Source of the DNA: Silene conica
Taxonomy: Eukaryota; Streptophyta; Magnoliopsida; Caryophyllales; Caryophyllaceae
DNA: 64,000 bases
Direction: 5' to 3'
Assembly (NCBI GenBank): GCA_029255685.2
Contig: CM055319.2
Location: 25,081,568 to 25,145,567 of the forward strand
Part shown: positions 55,046-64,000 of the stretch, in pieces
How the letters are laid out: each line of letters starts with the position of its first letter
How positions within the stretch are numbered: the stretch's first letter is position 1
Position numbers and translations under genes: made by a program
Notes under the pieces: model-generated
Databases searched by the model: none
The model's input: the letters and a program-made list of their open reading frames with translations, nothing else
What the model was told of the DNA's origin: nothing

Positions 55046-55280
55046 TAATAACCCGACCCGCCACCGTCGTAACACAAACCCAATAAGGATGGGTGTGCAC
55101 TTTTGGGCCCGTTATTTGTCCTCATGCCCAAAAGTACAAGGCCTTGTTACTAAGTGGCGGGTGGAAGTTGTTATAAACATATCACAAGCCTCACATTCTA
55201 CCAATGTGGGACAATTTCCTCACAAACTCATATTTTTCCTATGTGGGACAACTTTCCTCTCATACTCGTGGGGTGTTACA
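55046..55280. repeat. Possible short insertion in the A' LTR
   Basis: Sequence starting TGTAATAACCCGACCCGCC (55,046) and ending GGGGTGTTACA (55,278) has the look of a small solo LTR of about 233 bp, with TG and CA ends and the flanking bases CATA before and TCATA after. The segment is absent from the corresponding place in A1/A2 as far as I can align. The flanking duplication is imperfectly visible, so this is a suggestion only. Confidence 0.45.
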
Positions 55281-55424
55281 TCATATGTGTTTATTGTTGA
55301 GATTTTCATTTGCTATTGAATCACATGTATGAATTATATGCTGGGAAATCCTTGCTTGTTGCGAAGTTTGGGTTTAGTATCGATTTTATTGAAGGATTTG
55401 AAGTTACTGTAAAACACGATTTTT

Positions 55425-55770
55425 GGCTCAGAGACTCTGAGCCGGTCGACCGACCGGCAGCCGGTCGACCGGCTGGGAGTTCGTATTGATGTTTTTGCGG
55501 TTTTGAAAACAATTAGGTGATGTGGTGCTCAGCCGGGTGGACGGCCGCCGGTCGACCGGCTGAGACACCAATTGGGGTGAGTTTTTCTTAAAAGCGTAAA
55601 GAAGGGGAAGTTAGGAGAAAGGTTCCCCAGTCGGGTGGCCGGCGGCCGGTCGACCGGCTGGGAGCCCCCTTCCCTTATATTCGTTGTTTTTCTCATTGTT
55701 TCGAAGGCTGTTGTGTGTCGGGCTATCAGACGGCTGGCTGGCAGTCTGCCTCTGACCGGCTGAGGGCCCT
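55425..55770 (+). repeat. GC-rich hairpin modules of A'
   Basis: Four modules (about 55,438, 55,530, 55,625 and 55,720). Three end in CCGGTCGACCGGCTG; the fourth has TGACCGGCTGAGG. In the second, GGTGCTCAGCCGG on the left pairs with CCGGCTGAGACACC on the right apart from small bulges, so the outer arms differ from the other modules but still match. Confidence 0.8.
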
Positions 55771-55907
55771 ATTACACTTGAAATCGATTTAACTTCTGAT
55801 CGGCTAGTCCGATTTTCTTGAGACTTGGTTTGTATGCCTTATATGTGTGTTTGAGGTACCCGGAGGATGGGCGACACTATATTGGGTTCGGGAATGAAGA
55901 GAGGATA

Positions 55908-56625
55908 GAGACCCCCCCGGTCGTGTAACCGAAAGGGAAACCGACTCTCCCTCAACTTAGTTCTCGGGGTCAATTAAGTTTTGATTAGAAGTCTAGAAAG
56001 ATAGGACTAAGGACCTGGTTGTAGTATATATCGGAATATGTCTGAGTTGGGACCGCTAGAGTACGATTTATACTGATGTTTGATGCGTGTCAAACTATGG
56101 TCTGAGTTGTGATCCTCTAGTTTGACATGTGAGTGTTTGTGGCGTGACGGCTATATCTGAGTTGGGACCACTAGACCGTCTCGTGTATGGATGATGCGGT
56201 AGGAGGTGTCTGAGTTGGGACTACTGTTCTACCGTGAGTTTGTTTGACCGTAGTGGGTTGGGTCTGAGTAGGGATCCGATTTCATTACGAAGGGTAATGG
56301 TCACGACTGAGTTGCGTCAATGGACCATTATTAGCTAATTGGTATCCATCCGTGCCTGAGTTGGGGTTTACGGGTGTATGCTTGCTGATTTGTGTACCAA
56401 GTTTAACCTGAGTTGGGGTGTGACTTGGACACTACTGATTTGCATCTGCTAGCCTGAGTTGGGGTACAGTGTCAGATGTTGCTGATTGATTGTGGTAGAT
56501 AGAGTGAATTGATTTTAGAACTGTTCATACAAGGCATTGGATGACTCTTTGGCTAGTTTCATAAATGGTCTAGATTGAAAGACCCCCCGGCCAGACAACC
56601 GGAAGGGAAACCGACTCTCCTTCCA
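55908..56625 (+). repeat. Hairpin array of A' with its two bracket modules
   Basis: Bracket modules 55,908-55,953 and 56,578-56,625 enclose at least eight units with a core around CTGAGTTGGG. Arms: TGTCAAACTA (56,088-56,097) with TAGTTTGACA (56,118-56,127); GACGG (56,146) with CCGTC (56,176); CGGTAG (56,197) with CTACCG (56,229); CGTAGTG (56,249) with CATTACG (56,283, one G.T); TAATGGTC (56,295) with GACCATTA (56,323); CATCCGT (56,347) with ACGGGTG (56,370); CCAAGT (56,397) with ACTTGG (56,423); CATCTG (56,443) with CAGATG (56,473). Confidence 0.88.
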
Positions 56626-57150
56626 AATAGTTTCTTAAGTTGGTTGAGAGCCTTGCATAGTATTTGCACGTTGACTTGAGTTGAGATATCGGGATATATA
56701 TATGCTTCACATGTTATAAATGCTGGAGTATGTTGGATGTTTATGTGTTACGTGTCGTTACAAAAGGTGGCTAGGAGAACTCTAGTCACTCCCCACTGAT
56801 TGTGGCGTACATGTTTACATGTATGTAGGTACATGACAGGTTGGATAGCTGTGGGTTGCATGGAGCTAGCGAGCGATGATCCGTCATCGATTGACCTTAC
56901 ACTTTTACGTTAGCTAGACTCGAGATTTACATTTAAGTTTTTGGTTGCCTATGGGATATGCTATCCCGGGCTGTTTGTATATATACTTTCAGTACTTAGA
57001 CAGTTATACTTATCTATGTTTCTGTTTATATCAGTTTGTTCAGTTTTGTTTTAATTTACCTCGTTTATCATGCATGTTAAAGTTTAAATTCCGCATAAAT
57101 TTTGGCATGTTTGTATGTTTTATTTTCCGCTGCGACGAGGGGTTTTACAG

Positions 57151-57164
57151 TTTGTATCAGAGTG
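57151..57164 (+). promoter_or_regulatory. Degenerate primer binding site of A'
   Basis: TTTGTATCAGAGTG, one base after the LTR, differs from the tRNA-Met consensus TGGTATCAGAGC at three or four places. The following CTCCCGACGCACTCATGTGA is shared with A1/A2. Confidence 0.75.
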
Positions 57165-57315
57165 TTATCGCTCCCGACGCACTCATGTGACCCCCAACCT
57201 TAACTTGACCATATAATTAAATAATGAATGAGAGATGGGGTAGATTTAAAGATTTATATTGTAGTCTATTTATGATTGCTAATTGCTAAGCTACCACTTG
57301 CTTTTCTTTTGAAGG

Positions 57316-58773
57316 ATGGTGAAGACTAAAGCTGCAGAGAATACGATAATGCAAGCCCTTCTTCAGGTGCTTGAGAACCAGAGACATCAAGCTGAAGTCG
57401 TTCCTCCTCCTCCTCCGTCGGGCAATGATGCCAACAGACCTGGTGGGTTTTCATGGATTGCATCCCAGATGTCCACGAGTCACGCGAAGACCTACGGAGG
57501 CGAAGTTGATCCTGTTGCTCTTTCTGAGTGGTTTCGTGAGATAGAGAAGAGTTTTGCCATGTATTTAGTGGCCAGAGAGGATAGGGTGCGTCTAGCCACT
57601 CACTTTCTGACCTTGGAGGCTGATAGATGGTGGACTCTCACTGGTCCTACTTTTCTTCTGGACCCATTGTTCGATTGGGAAGCTTTCAAAGAGAAGGTTG
57701 AGACTAGGTTTTATCCTAAGGAGTTGCGTTCACAGAGACTGAAGGAGTTTATGGATCTCAAGCAAGGGAAGATGACAGTTCAGGAGTTTACTGACAAGTT
57801 CAACCAACTGGCGCATTTTGCTTCGAGATTTGTGAGGGATGAGGCTGAGAGGGTGTACTTCTACCGAGGGAAGTTGGGACCCCGTATTGAGAGCATGGTC
57901 CGCCGAGACTCTACTTCCTTTGTAGAGGTATATGATGATGCTATCTGGGCCGAGAGTTCTATCAGGGCTATTATGTTGAGACTCGTGCTGCTACTGCGAG
58001 TGCTTCTTCACATCAGAGATCGATTTACCAGGGCAAGAGGCCTTTTCTTCCATCCACTGCACCTGCTACTTCTCAGAAGAAGCGGTTTGAGAGGTTTTCT
58101 GCACCGGTCGCGAAGACTAGTGTTGAAACAGATACTACTTCGAGTGTTTGCCACTGTTGTGGTAAACCATCTCATCCGGGTTTTGATTGCTTCAAAAATG
58201 CCTACAAGTGTTACACTTGTAATGGATTTGGGCATAGGTCGTTTGAGTGCCCTGAGAAGAACACTGCTCTTGGAAAGGCTGCCACTGCTGTTGCAGCGAC
58301 TAGAGGAGGCAAGGCAAAGGGGAAGATCTTTGTTATGACCAGAGTAGAGGCTGAGGCTCATCCTGATATCATTGCCGGTATATTTTCTGTTCTCGGTGCT
58401 GAGTGCTTTATCCTATTCGACACTGGTGCTTCATTGTCTTTTATATCGACTCAGTTCGCCGATAGACTAGCTCGGGAGTCTTCTATTGTTGAGGAGACTT
58501 CTATCTCATTGCCTTCAGGAGATGTTTTCTCATGCTCTTCTTCCCATAGGGATGTTCCGATTATTATTGGTTGTGCCACATTTCCAGTGGACTTACTGAG
58601 ATTTCCTCTCGAGGAATTTGACATTATGCTCGGTATGGATTGGTTATCGCGATACCATGCTCGCTTTGAGTGTCGCAACCAGAAAATCTGCTTGAGGAGT
58701 TCTTCAGGAGTTCGTGTTTCCTATAAGGGAACCCGCCCTCGAAAGGGTGTTCGCATCATTTCATCGATGAACG
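57316..58773 (+). pseudogene. Gag-protease of A', frameshifted and cut by H
   Basis: The ATG at 57,316 opens a chromovirus gag: a Pro-rich N-terminus (residues 34-40), then the retrotransposon gag domain (about 55-215; ADRWWTLTGP, FYPKELRSQRLKEFM, QEFTDKFNQL). Near 57,965 the frame shifts by one base. In the new frame follow two CX2CX4HX4C knuckles (CHCCGKPSHPGFDC near 58,151 and CYTCNGFGHRSFEC near 58,210), then protease with LFDTGASLSFIS (about 58,416-58,451) and the connection LGMDWLSRYHARF. The reading is interrupted at 58,774 by H, whose own bases provide the next stop. Reverse transcriptase and integrase must lie beyond H. A live copy would read gag and pol as one protein, so the shift is a lesion. 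Confidence 0.9.
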
Positions 58774-59715
58774 TGTTGGAGTAACTGTCCTCCACAGTGT
58801 GAGATTATTTGAGTAAATCTTTTACAGGATCACACAGGGATACTTAGTATATTAATCAGCTGATTAATGTTTATCGGTAACGATTGGCTCACTAGAAGTT
58901 TGACGTTACTGTCATATGATGGCGATAATCAGCTGCTCCCTAAAGGTCACACCTATAGGATAATGCTAAGAAATGTGATTATATATTGATATAATTACAT
59001 AAATGCTAAACTTAGCTAAATGTAGTTAAGTAGATGATAAACATTTAATATGATAAAATAATAACTACGAGAAATGAATTAAATGTCAATTCTAATAAAT
59101 ATATATAAAAGTTATATTTATTAATTATCTTTTAATATATGATAGAATAATATAATTGAGATTAATTAATTACAAGATAATTAATTAATATTCTTCGGGA
59201 ATTAAATTTATACACCGAAAAGTATTAAAATATATATATGATATTTTAAGGAAGTTCGGAATAAGGAAACTGACTCAAAATATTAGATTATAATGAGGTT
59301 TCCTAATTGAAGTACAATACCATCACAAACCAAAACCCTATATATAGAGGGTTTCGGCCGTGAGGTTGGATACACAAGAAGAAAACGTTTTTCCTCTCTT
59401 ATTCTCCTTGATTAGTTTATCATCTTAATCCCAAAATAAATCCTCTAAAATAATTAATAGTAATTTAGGAGGAGCTTTGAGGGAATCTTTCTCAGTCGTC
59501 TTGGGTGCAATCTAAGGAGAACTTCTACCTTGAAGTTTGGGTTTATACTAGGTTGTTCTTAGGCCGATCTCATATAGGACCAAAGGTTATTTCTATGATC
59601 CGTGTCCTATTATTTCAGTTCTATTGTTTTAATATCAATTAGTTTTTGATATAATCCTTGGCAGTATTAATTAAGTTAATACTTTTATGAGTAATTTAAG
59701 AAATTATTTCCTACA
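58774..59715 (+). repeat. 5' LTR of H
   Basis: 942 bp, TGTTGGAGTAAC to TTTCCTACA. It matches the two D LTR fragments. A TATA box CTATATATAGAG lies at about 59,338-59,349. Non-coding. Confidence 0.93.
59338..59349 (+). promoter_or_regulatory. TATA box in the H LTR
   Basis: CTATATATAGAG is followed by GGTTTCGGCCGTGAGG, where transcription would start about 30 bases later. Confidence 0.65.
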
Positions 59716-59717
59716 AG

Positions 59718-59730
59718 TGGTATCAGAGCC
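59718..59730 (+). promoter_or_regulatory. Primer binding site of H (initiator tRNA-Met)
   Basis: TGGTATCAGAGCC, two bases after the LTR end. Confidence 0.95.
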
Positions 59731-61865
59731 ATTGTTCAAAATCGTTTTGATAATTAATTGAGAATTAAAATCCCACGGCACACATATTTTTCACGGTTTA
59801 TGAAAAATAAAAAAAAATAAAAAAAAACAAGTTTTTTTCCGGTCTGTTTTTTTTCGTGATATGTCACGACTAAAAAATTTTTTGGTTCACGTTTTTTTTT
59901 TCTGGTTTCGTTTTTTTATTGTTTATTTTGTTATTTTAATTGTTAAAATAATTATCATGTGATGATGCTCATAACAATGATATAGATCAATGATTATTAA
60001 AAGGTTCAATCAAGATATTGTTAGAATTAGATTAATTTGTTTTAAATTGTTAAAATGAATGAATATTGTTCACATGAATTAAAAAAAGTTAATCTTGATG
60101 ACAATATTTGGAAATTTTTAAAAAACCTAATATGATTAGAACTATAACACAAAATTATAAGATGATTTTTGTGCTACTATGAGTGATTTTAAGAAAGTTC
60201 ACGCATTAGTAAAGTTTCCAAAATCTATTTCTACCTTGATTATACCGTTTAGGGAAATAGTATAATATCTTATGAATATGTCAATTTACATGATATTATT
60301 TGATAATATGAGTAATTGCCTATTTAACAAAAAAAAAAGTGTAATATTGGACCGCAAGTTTGTTTTTCCGGCCCTACCCTAAATTTTGTGATTTGTTGCT
60401 TTTGTTATTATTAATATTATATGATAATTTATATTAACTAAATTATAAATAAAGATTTATAATTAGAACAAATTTATAAAGATAACAAAAAAAGGGGTAT
60501 TAAAAAACCGTAAAATTGGATTTTAGGGTTATTTTATTTGTTTTCGTTTTTATTTTTATTATGAGATAATATTCATATTAACTAAATTATAAAAGATGTT
60601 TTGTAATTGTAACATTTTTTTCGAGAAAAAAAAAAGGGTATAACCGTGTGATTGGCGTGGGAAAGAAAGAAAATAAACGAAAATTATTTGATAATTTTTC
60701 GGTTACTTAATCATTTATTTATTTTAAAAGGTTTATTATATCTAATTGACGATACTTACTAGATTCTAAAATTTTGGAATTTATTTGGATTATGGTTTAC
60801 ATGTATGACATGTAATTTTAAAATTAATGGTGGTTTGGGTAATATTGCATTATGAATGTTTTGATATATTGTTAATGATATTGTTTTTCAATAAAGGTTG
60901 AATATATTTTTTACAATTGTTGTCAAGTATAATCATGTAATCTAGTGTGGCTTTAGTTTATGGTTACTTTTCGGTAATGGTGGAAAGTAATCAAGTGATG
61001 TAATTTATGAGATCTCGCATCTCCGCTTTGTATTTTATTTTTTCTTTATTTAAGATTAAATGTAAATAGAATTTACATTGTAATAGCTTAGAACAAAGAA
61101 GAAAAAGAAGAAGAGGAGTTTGATGCATCCGGGTCTCTATTTCCAGTTTACATCTCGAGATGAAGAACGGTGATCCATGAAGCTTCTAGGGTCCATGATA
61201 TGTGATTGGATTCCAAGTTGTATTTACTATTTTCCATAGGATAAGCCACACTAGGATTTTAATGTTTTATGTTCTTATCTTTATTGTTTGAATGTTGCAT
61301 ATCATTATGTTCCGCCTAAACCAAACCACCTATATGCATGTAAAATGACTCATGTAGATTATTTTGCATTTTGGCATATGATGTTTTTTTATGCCATCAC
61401 TCATTCGTACTCATATCAAATAGTTCACTTAAATGAGTTTAAAATAGTGATGGGATCTCACTCTTTATAGAATTGAGACTTTAGCCTTTCTAGATCAAAC
61501 AACTATGAATCCATTGTTCGTCGGTGGGCATATAGGACCTGTAGTTATCTCCATATGGACCGTTTCTACCTCGGGTAAGTAGTGTGTTGTGACCTAGTTG
61601 AACTCAACACAATGATTCAATCAAGCTATTGAAATCATTGTGGACTAATAGATAAATTTAAGAAATTTGTCGACTAAGAGTTCTAATGTAGAACCAGTTA
61701 AAGGGTTAACTCACCAAATCGGGATTTGGGTCTTGGGATACATTATATAATTCTTTGAGTGAGATCGATTATATTATGTTGTATATTTAAAAATATTTTA
61801 AATTCATTGATTTCTCATGTTTATTTATTTTCTCATTTGTAGATCATTTAATATCTGCTTTTAAA
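59731..61865 (+). other. Leader of H without genes
   Basis: About 2.1 kb, very AT-rich, with several A and T runs (59,806-59,826, 59,894-59,926, 60,330-60,340). There is no credible ORF. It is unusually long for a Copia leader, but I see no sign of a further insertion. Confidence 0.6.
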
Positions 61866-63950
61866 ATGACTGATTCAAATACAACTCCGGGCCCTAGCGC
61901 CACCCTCACCAGGGAGTCATGGTTACGCTCTTTTATGGACCACGTCTCCTACAACCAGAACTCCCGCCTTAAGAATGATGAGAGTAACTTTACCGATTGG
62001 GAGGCAGCATTACGACGATAACTTAAAGTATTTGGTTGAGCCAGTATCGTCTGAACCAACTGCAAGGACTGGAGCCCAACGAACTGCATATGATGAGTTC
62101 GTTCGTGAAGCTGGTGCAATTAAGAATGTACTTATTTATGCAATGGAAAGCAATTTGCAGCGCCGCTTCATTTCACAAGGTGCGAATAAGATTTTCACCA
62201 CCCTTACCAATGAATTTTTCAAGCTCCGAGAATCATGAGATATGACGCAGCAGTCCGCTTCTTCGAAGCTAAACTGTCCAAGGGCCAAGCTGTTAGCCCA
62301 CACATCCTCAAGATGATTGAGAATGTGGAAGTTCTGGAGTCTCTCGGTTGCAAGATTGAGGAGTCAATCATTGTAGACCGAATCTTACACTCGATTCATG
62401 ATGGGTTCACCCAATTTAGGGTGAATTATAACATGAATGACATGAAGAAAAGTCTTCATGAACTCCACTCTCAACTCGTGCAAGCTGAGAAGGATCTCCA
62501 TTTGAGTGGGAGTGCTAAGAAGGACGTCCTTGTCTTACAAGCTAATTGGAAGGGAAAGGGAAAGACAAAGGCTCCCTTAAATGTTAAGAAGCCTCAGTTC
62601 AAAAGAAAGCAGCCGAAGCCCAAGAGTGGACCTGGTGAGACCAGTAACTCAAAGGCCAAAACTAAGAGCAAAGGGAAAGAAGGAGAGTGCCACCATTGCC
62701 ACGAGTCTGGGCATTGGGAAAAGAACTGCCCTAAGTACCTCGAGGATATCAAGGCTGGACGAGTGACAGCCACAGGTATACTGTCATTTATTCATATGAT
62801 TGAAATAAACCATGCAAGTTCAGCAACATGGGTATTTGATACTGGTTGTGGTTCTCACTTGTGTAATCACTTGCAGGGTTTAAGGGACGTCCGCAAACTT
62901 GAGAAAGGGGACGTTGACCTTCGTGTTAGAAATGGAGCAAAGGTTGCAGCTGTCTCCATGGGAACTTATGTACTCAAACTACCTAGTGGTTTCGAGTTAT
63001 TTTTAAATAATTGTTATTTTGTTCCTAGTTTGTCGAAAAACATTAATTCTATTTCTGTTTTGGATTCAGAAGGTTTTTGTTTTAATATTAAGCACAATTG
63101 TTGTACTTTTTCATTAAACGATATGATTTATGGAAAAGTTGTTTTCGTAAACGGAATATATGTTTTAGACCAAACCACCGAGGTTTATCATGTGAATAAT
63201 AAAAGGGCTAAAACAGGTGATAAAGAACAAATGTATCTATGGCATTGTCGAATGGGACACATCAATGAAAAACGCGTAGAGAAACTCATTAAGAATGGGT
63301 CAATACCACCATTTCATTACGAATCAATTGGTACGTGTGAATCATGTTTCGTCGGAAAGATGACTCGTATTTCCTTTAAAGGTATTGGAATGCGAGCTAG
63401 TGATCTTTTAGGACTCATACATACAGATGTATGTGGTCCTATGACAATCACAGCAAGAGACGGCTATAGATATTTCATCACTTTTACGGATGATTTAAGT
63501 AGATACAGGTATGTCTATTTAATGAAACATAAAAGTGAATCCTTTCACAAGTTTAAGGAATTCCAAAATAAGGTTGAGAACCAATTGGATAGGAAGATAA
63601 AGGCACTTCGATCTGATCGTGGTGGCGAGTATCTTTCGAATGAGTTTGATCAACACCTAAAAGACTTTGGTATTGTATCGCAGTTGACTCCACCTGGAAC
63701 ACCACAATTAAATTGTGTATCCGAACGGACAAATCGAACTTTATTAGATATGGTTCGATCCATGATGAGTCACATGGTTGTCCCTGATTCATTATGGGGA
63801 TTTGCTCTTCAATCAGCTGCTCTAATACTTAACCGAAGTCCGACTAAAGCAGCAGACAAGACTCCATATGAGATGTGGAAAGAAAAAGTTCCTGACTTGT
63901 CCTTTATTCGGGTTTGGGGCTGTGAAGCTTATGTCAAGTGGAGACACTAA
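61866..63950 (+). pseudogene. Gag-protease-integrase of H, frameshifted
   Basis: The ATG at 61,866 starts MTDSNTTPGPSATLTRESWL. One frameshift lies between about 61,975 and 62,011 (the first frame stops at 62,019), a second near 62,236; the frame is then open to TAA at 63,948-63,950. In the last part (numbered from 62,235) are knuckle CHHCHESGHWEKNC (152-165), protease D202 in FDTGCGSHL, integrase zinc ligands H337, H342, C368, C371 and triad D398, D461, E497 with D-35-E spacing. A usual Gly next to the Glu (NGVSER) is Cys here. The TAA at 63,948 replaces a Glu codon present in D, so it is a private nonsense change, and the frame continues after it to the window end. Confidence 0.9.
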
Positions 63951-64000
63951 GACAAGCTAGGCTCACGATCGGTCAAGACTTACTTTGTAGGTTATCCCAA

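Larger units (their letters stand above)
54317..57149 (+). repeat. 5' LTR of A'
   Basis: 2,833 bp, TGTAACATCCCG to GGGGTTTTACA. From left to right it holds AT-rich U3, GC-rich hairpin modules (55,425-55,770), a bracket module (55,908-55,953), the hairpin array (56,020-56,485), a second bracket module (56,578-56,625) and U5. This is the mirror image of the order in the minus-strand copies. Around 55,046-55,280 is a segment with TGTAATAACCCGACC and GGGGTGTTACA ends that may be a short nested LTR-like insertion. Confidence 0.9.
54317..58773 (+). mobile_element. Family-A chromovirus A', 5' part with gag and protease
   Basis: Plus strand. The 5' LTR (54,317-57,149) is followed by a degenerate primer site, gag and protease; then H interrupts pol at 58,774. 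It is inserted in I; the left target duplication would be CAAAA (54,312-54,316), but the right end is outside the window. LTR layout and leader are those of A1/A2, but the LTR sequence is a different subfamily. Confidence 0.88.
58774..64000 (+). mobile_element. Copia element H, 5' part, same family as D
   Basis: Plus strand: LTR, tRNA-Met primer site, long leader, gag, protease and integrase, cut off by the window end. It is inserted in the pol of A'; the left target duplication would be GAACG (58,769-58,773). The gag region carries two frameshifts, and the pol a stop at 63,948, so this copy is inactive but less decayed than D. Confidence 0.92.

Noticed and set aside
60650..61500. Possible nested element in the long H leader
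   Set aside because: I looked for LTR-type ends, inverted ends and duplications and found none that pair.

Overview
The window looks like heterochromatic or intergenic DNA of a flowering plant, probably a dicot; I cannot name the species. The evidence is the content itself: LTR retrotransposons with plant-type primer binding sites (initiator tRNA-Met and tRNA-Asp), chromovirus, Athila-like, SIRE/Maximus-like and other Copia coding regions, and a MITE. I find no host gene, no tRNA or rRNA gene and no CRISPR locus. Nearly every base from about 669 to 64,000 can be placed in one of about ten elements, most of them nested inside each other. I use my own labels A to I.

Layout from the left. 1-668 is unassigned and perhaps LTR-like. 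669-4,476 is the 3' end of a chromovirus of family A on the minus strand: a truncated LTR, then integrase with a chromodomain-like tail. It meets a decayed Athila-like element G (minus; 4,477 to about 20,323) at a blunt junction. G is split at its gag/protease boundary by F (plus; 8,051-19,555), a young SIRE/Maximus-like Copia element with gag, pol and a third env-like ORF, flanked by the duplication gtacg. Next comes E (minus; about 20,318-24,542), with a 2.27 kb LTR. It abuts an old Copia copy D.

D (minus) is the outer layer from 24,543 to 51,528. Its 3' LTR is split by C (24,661-47,332, duplication tatac). The 3' LTR of C is split twice: by A1/A2, a two-LTR, non-coding family-A element (25,167-34,365, duplication gggtt), and by B (34,412-41,381, duplication ctcat). 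The 5' LTR of B carries a MITE. B and C are non-autonomous relatives with tRNA-Asp primer sites and a gag-like reading frame broken by a UAG at the same place in both. At 51,529 D is interrupted by I (minus), at 54,317 I by A' (plus, a family-A chromovirus with gag and protease), and at 58,774 A' by H (plus, same Copia family as D), which runs off the window. Differences between paired LTRs agree with this order: F is youngest (6 substitutions), A and B differ more, and C differs most.

The most unusual feature is inside the family-A LTRs. Each holds about 8 to 11 hairpins in a row. A core motif is kept from unit to unit, while the short arms on each side vary in sequence yet stay complementary to each other. 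Two copies of a roughly 45 bp module bracket the array, and a second set of GC-rich hairpin modules lies beside it. Other families in the window carry their own palindromic modules: GGTCGACC-type in B and C, CTCGATCGAG in G, CCCCG/CGGGG in I. B, C and I also share a stem-loop next to the polypurine tract.
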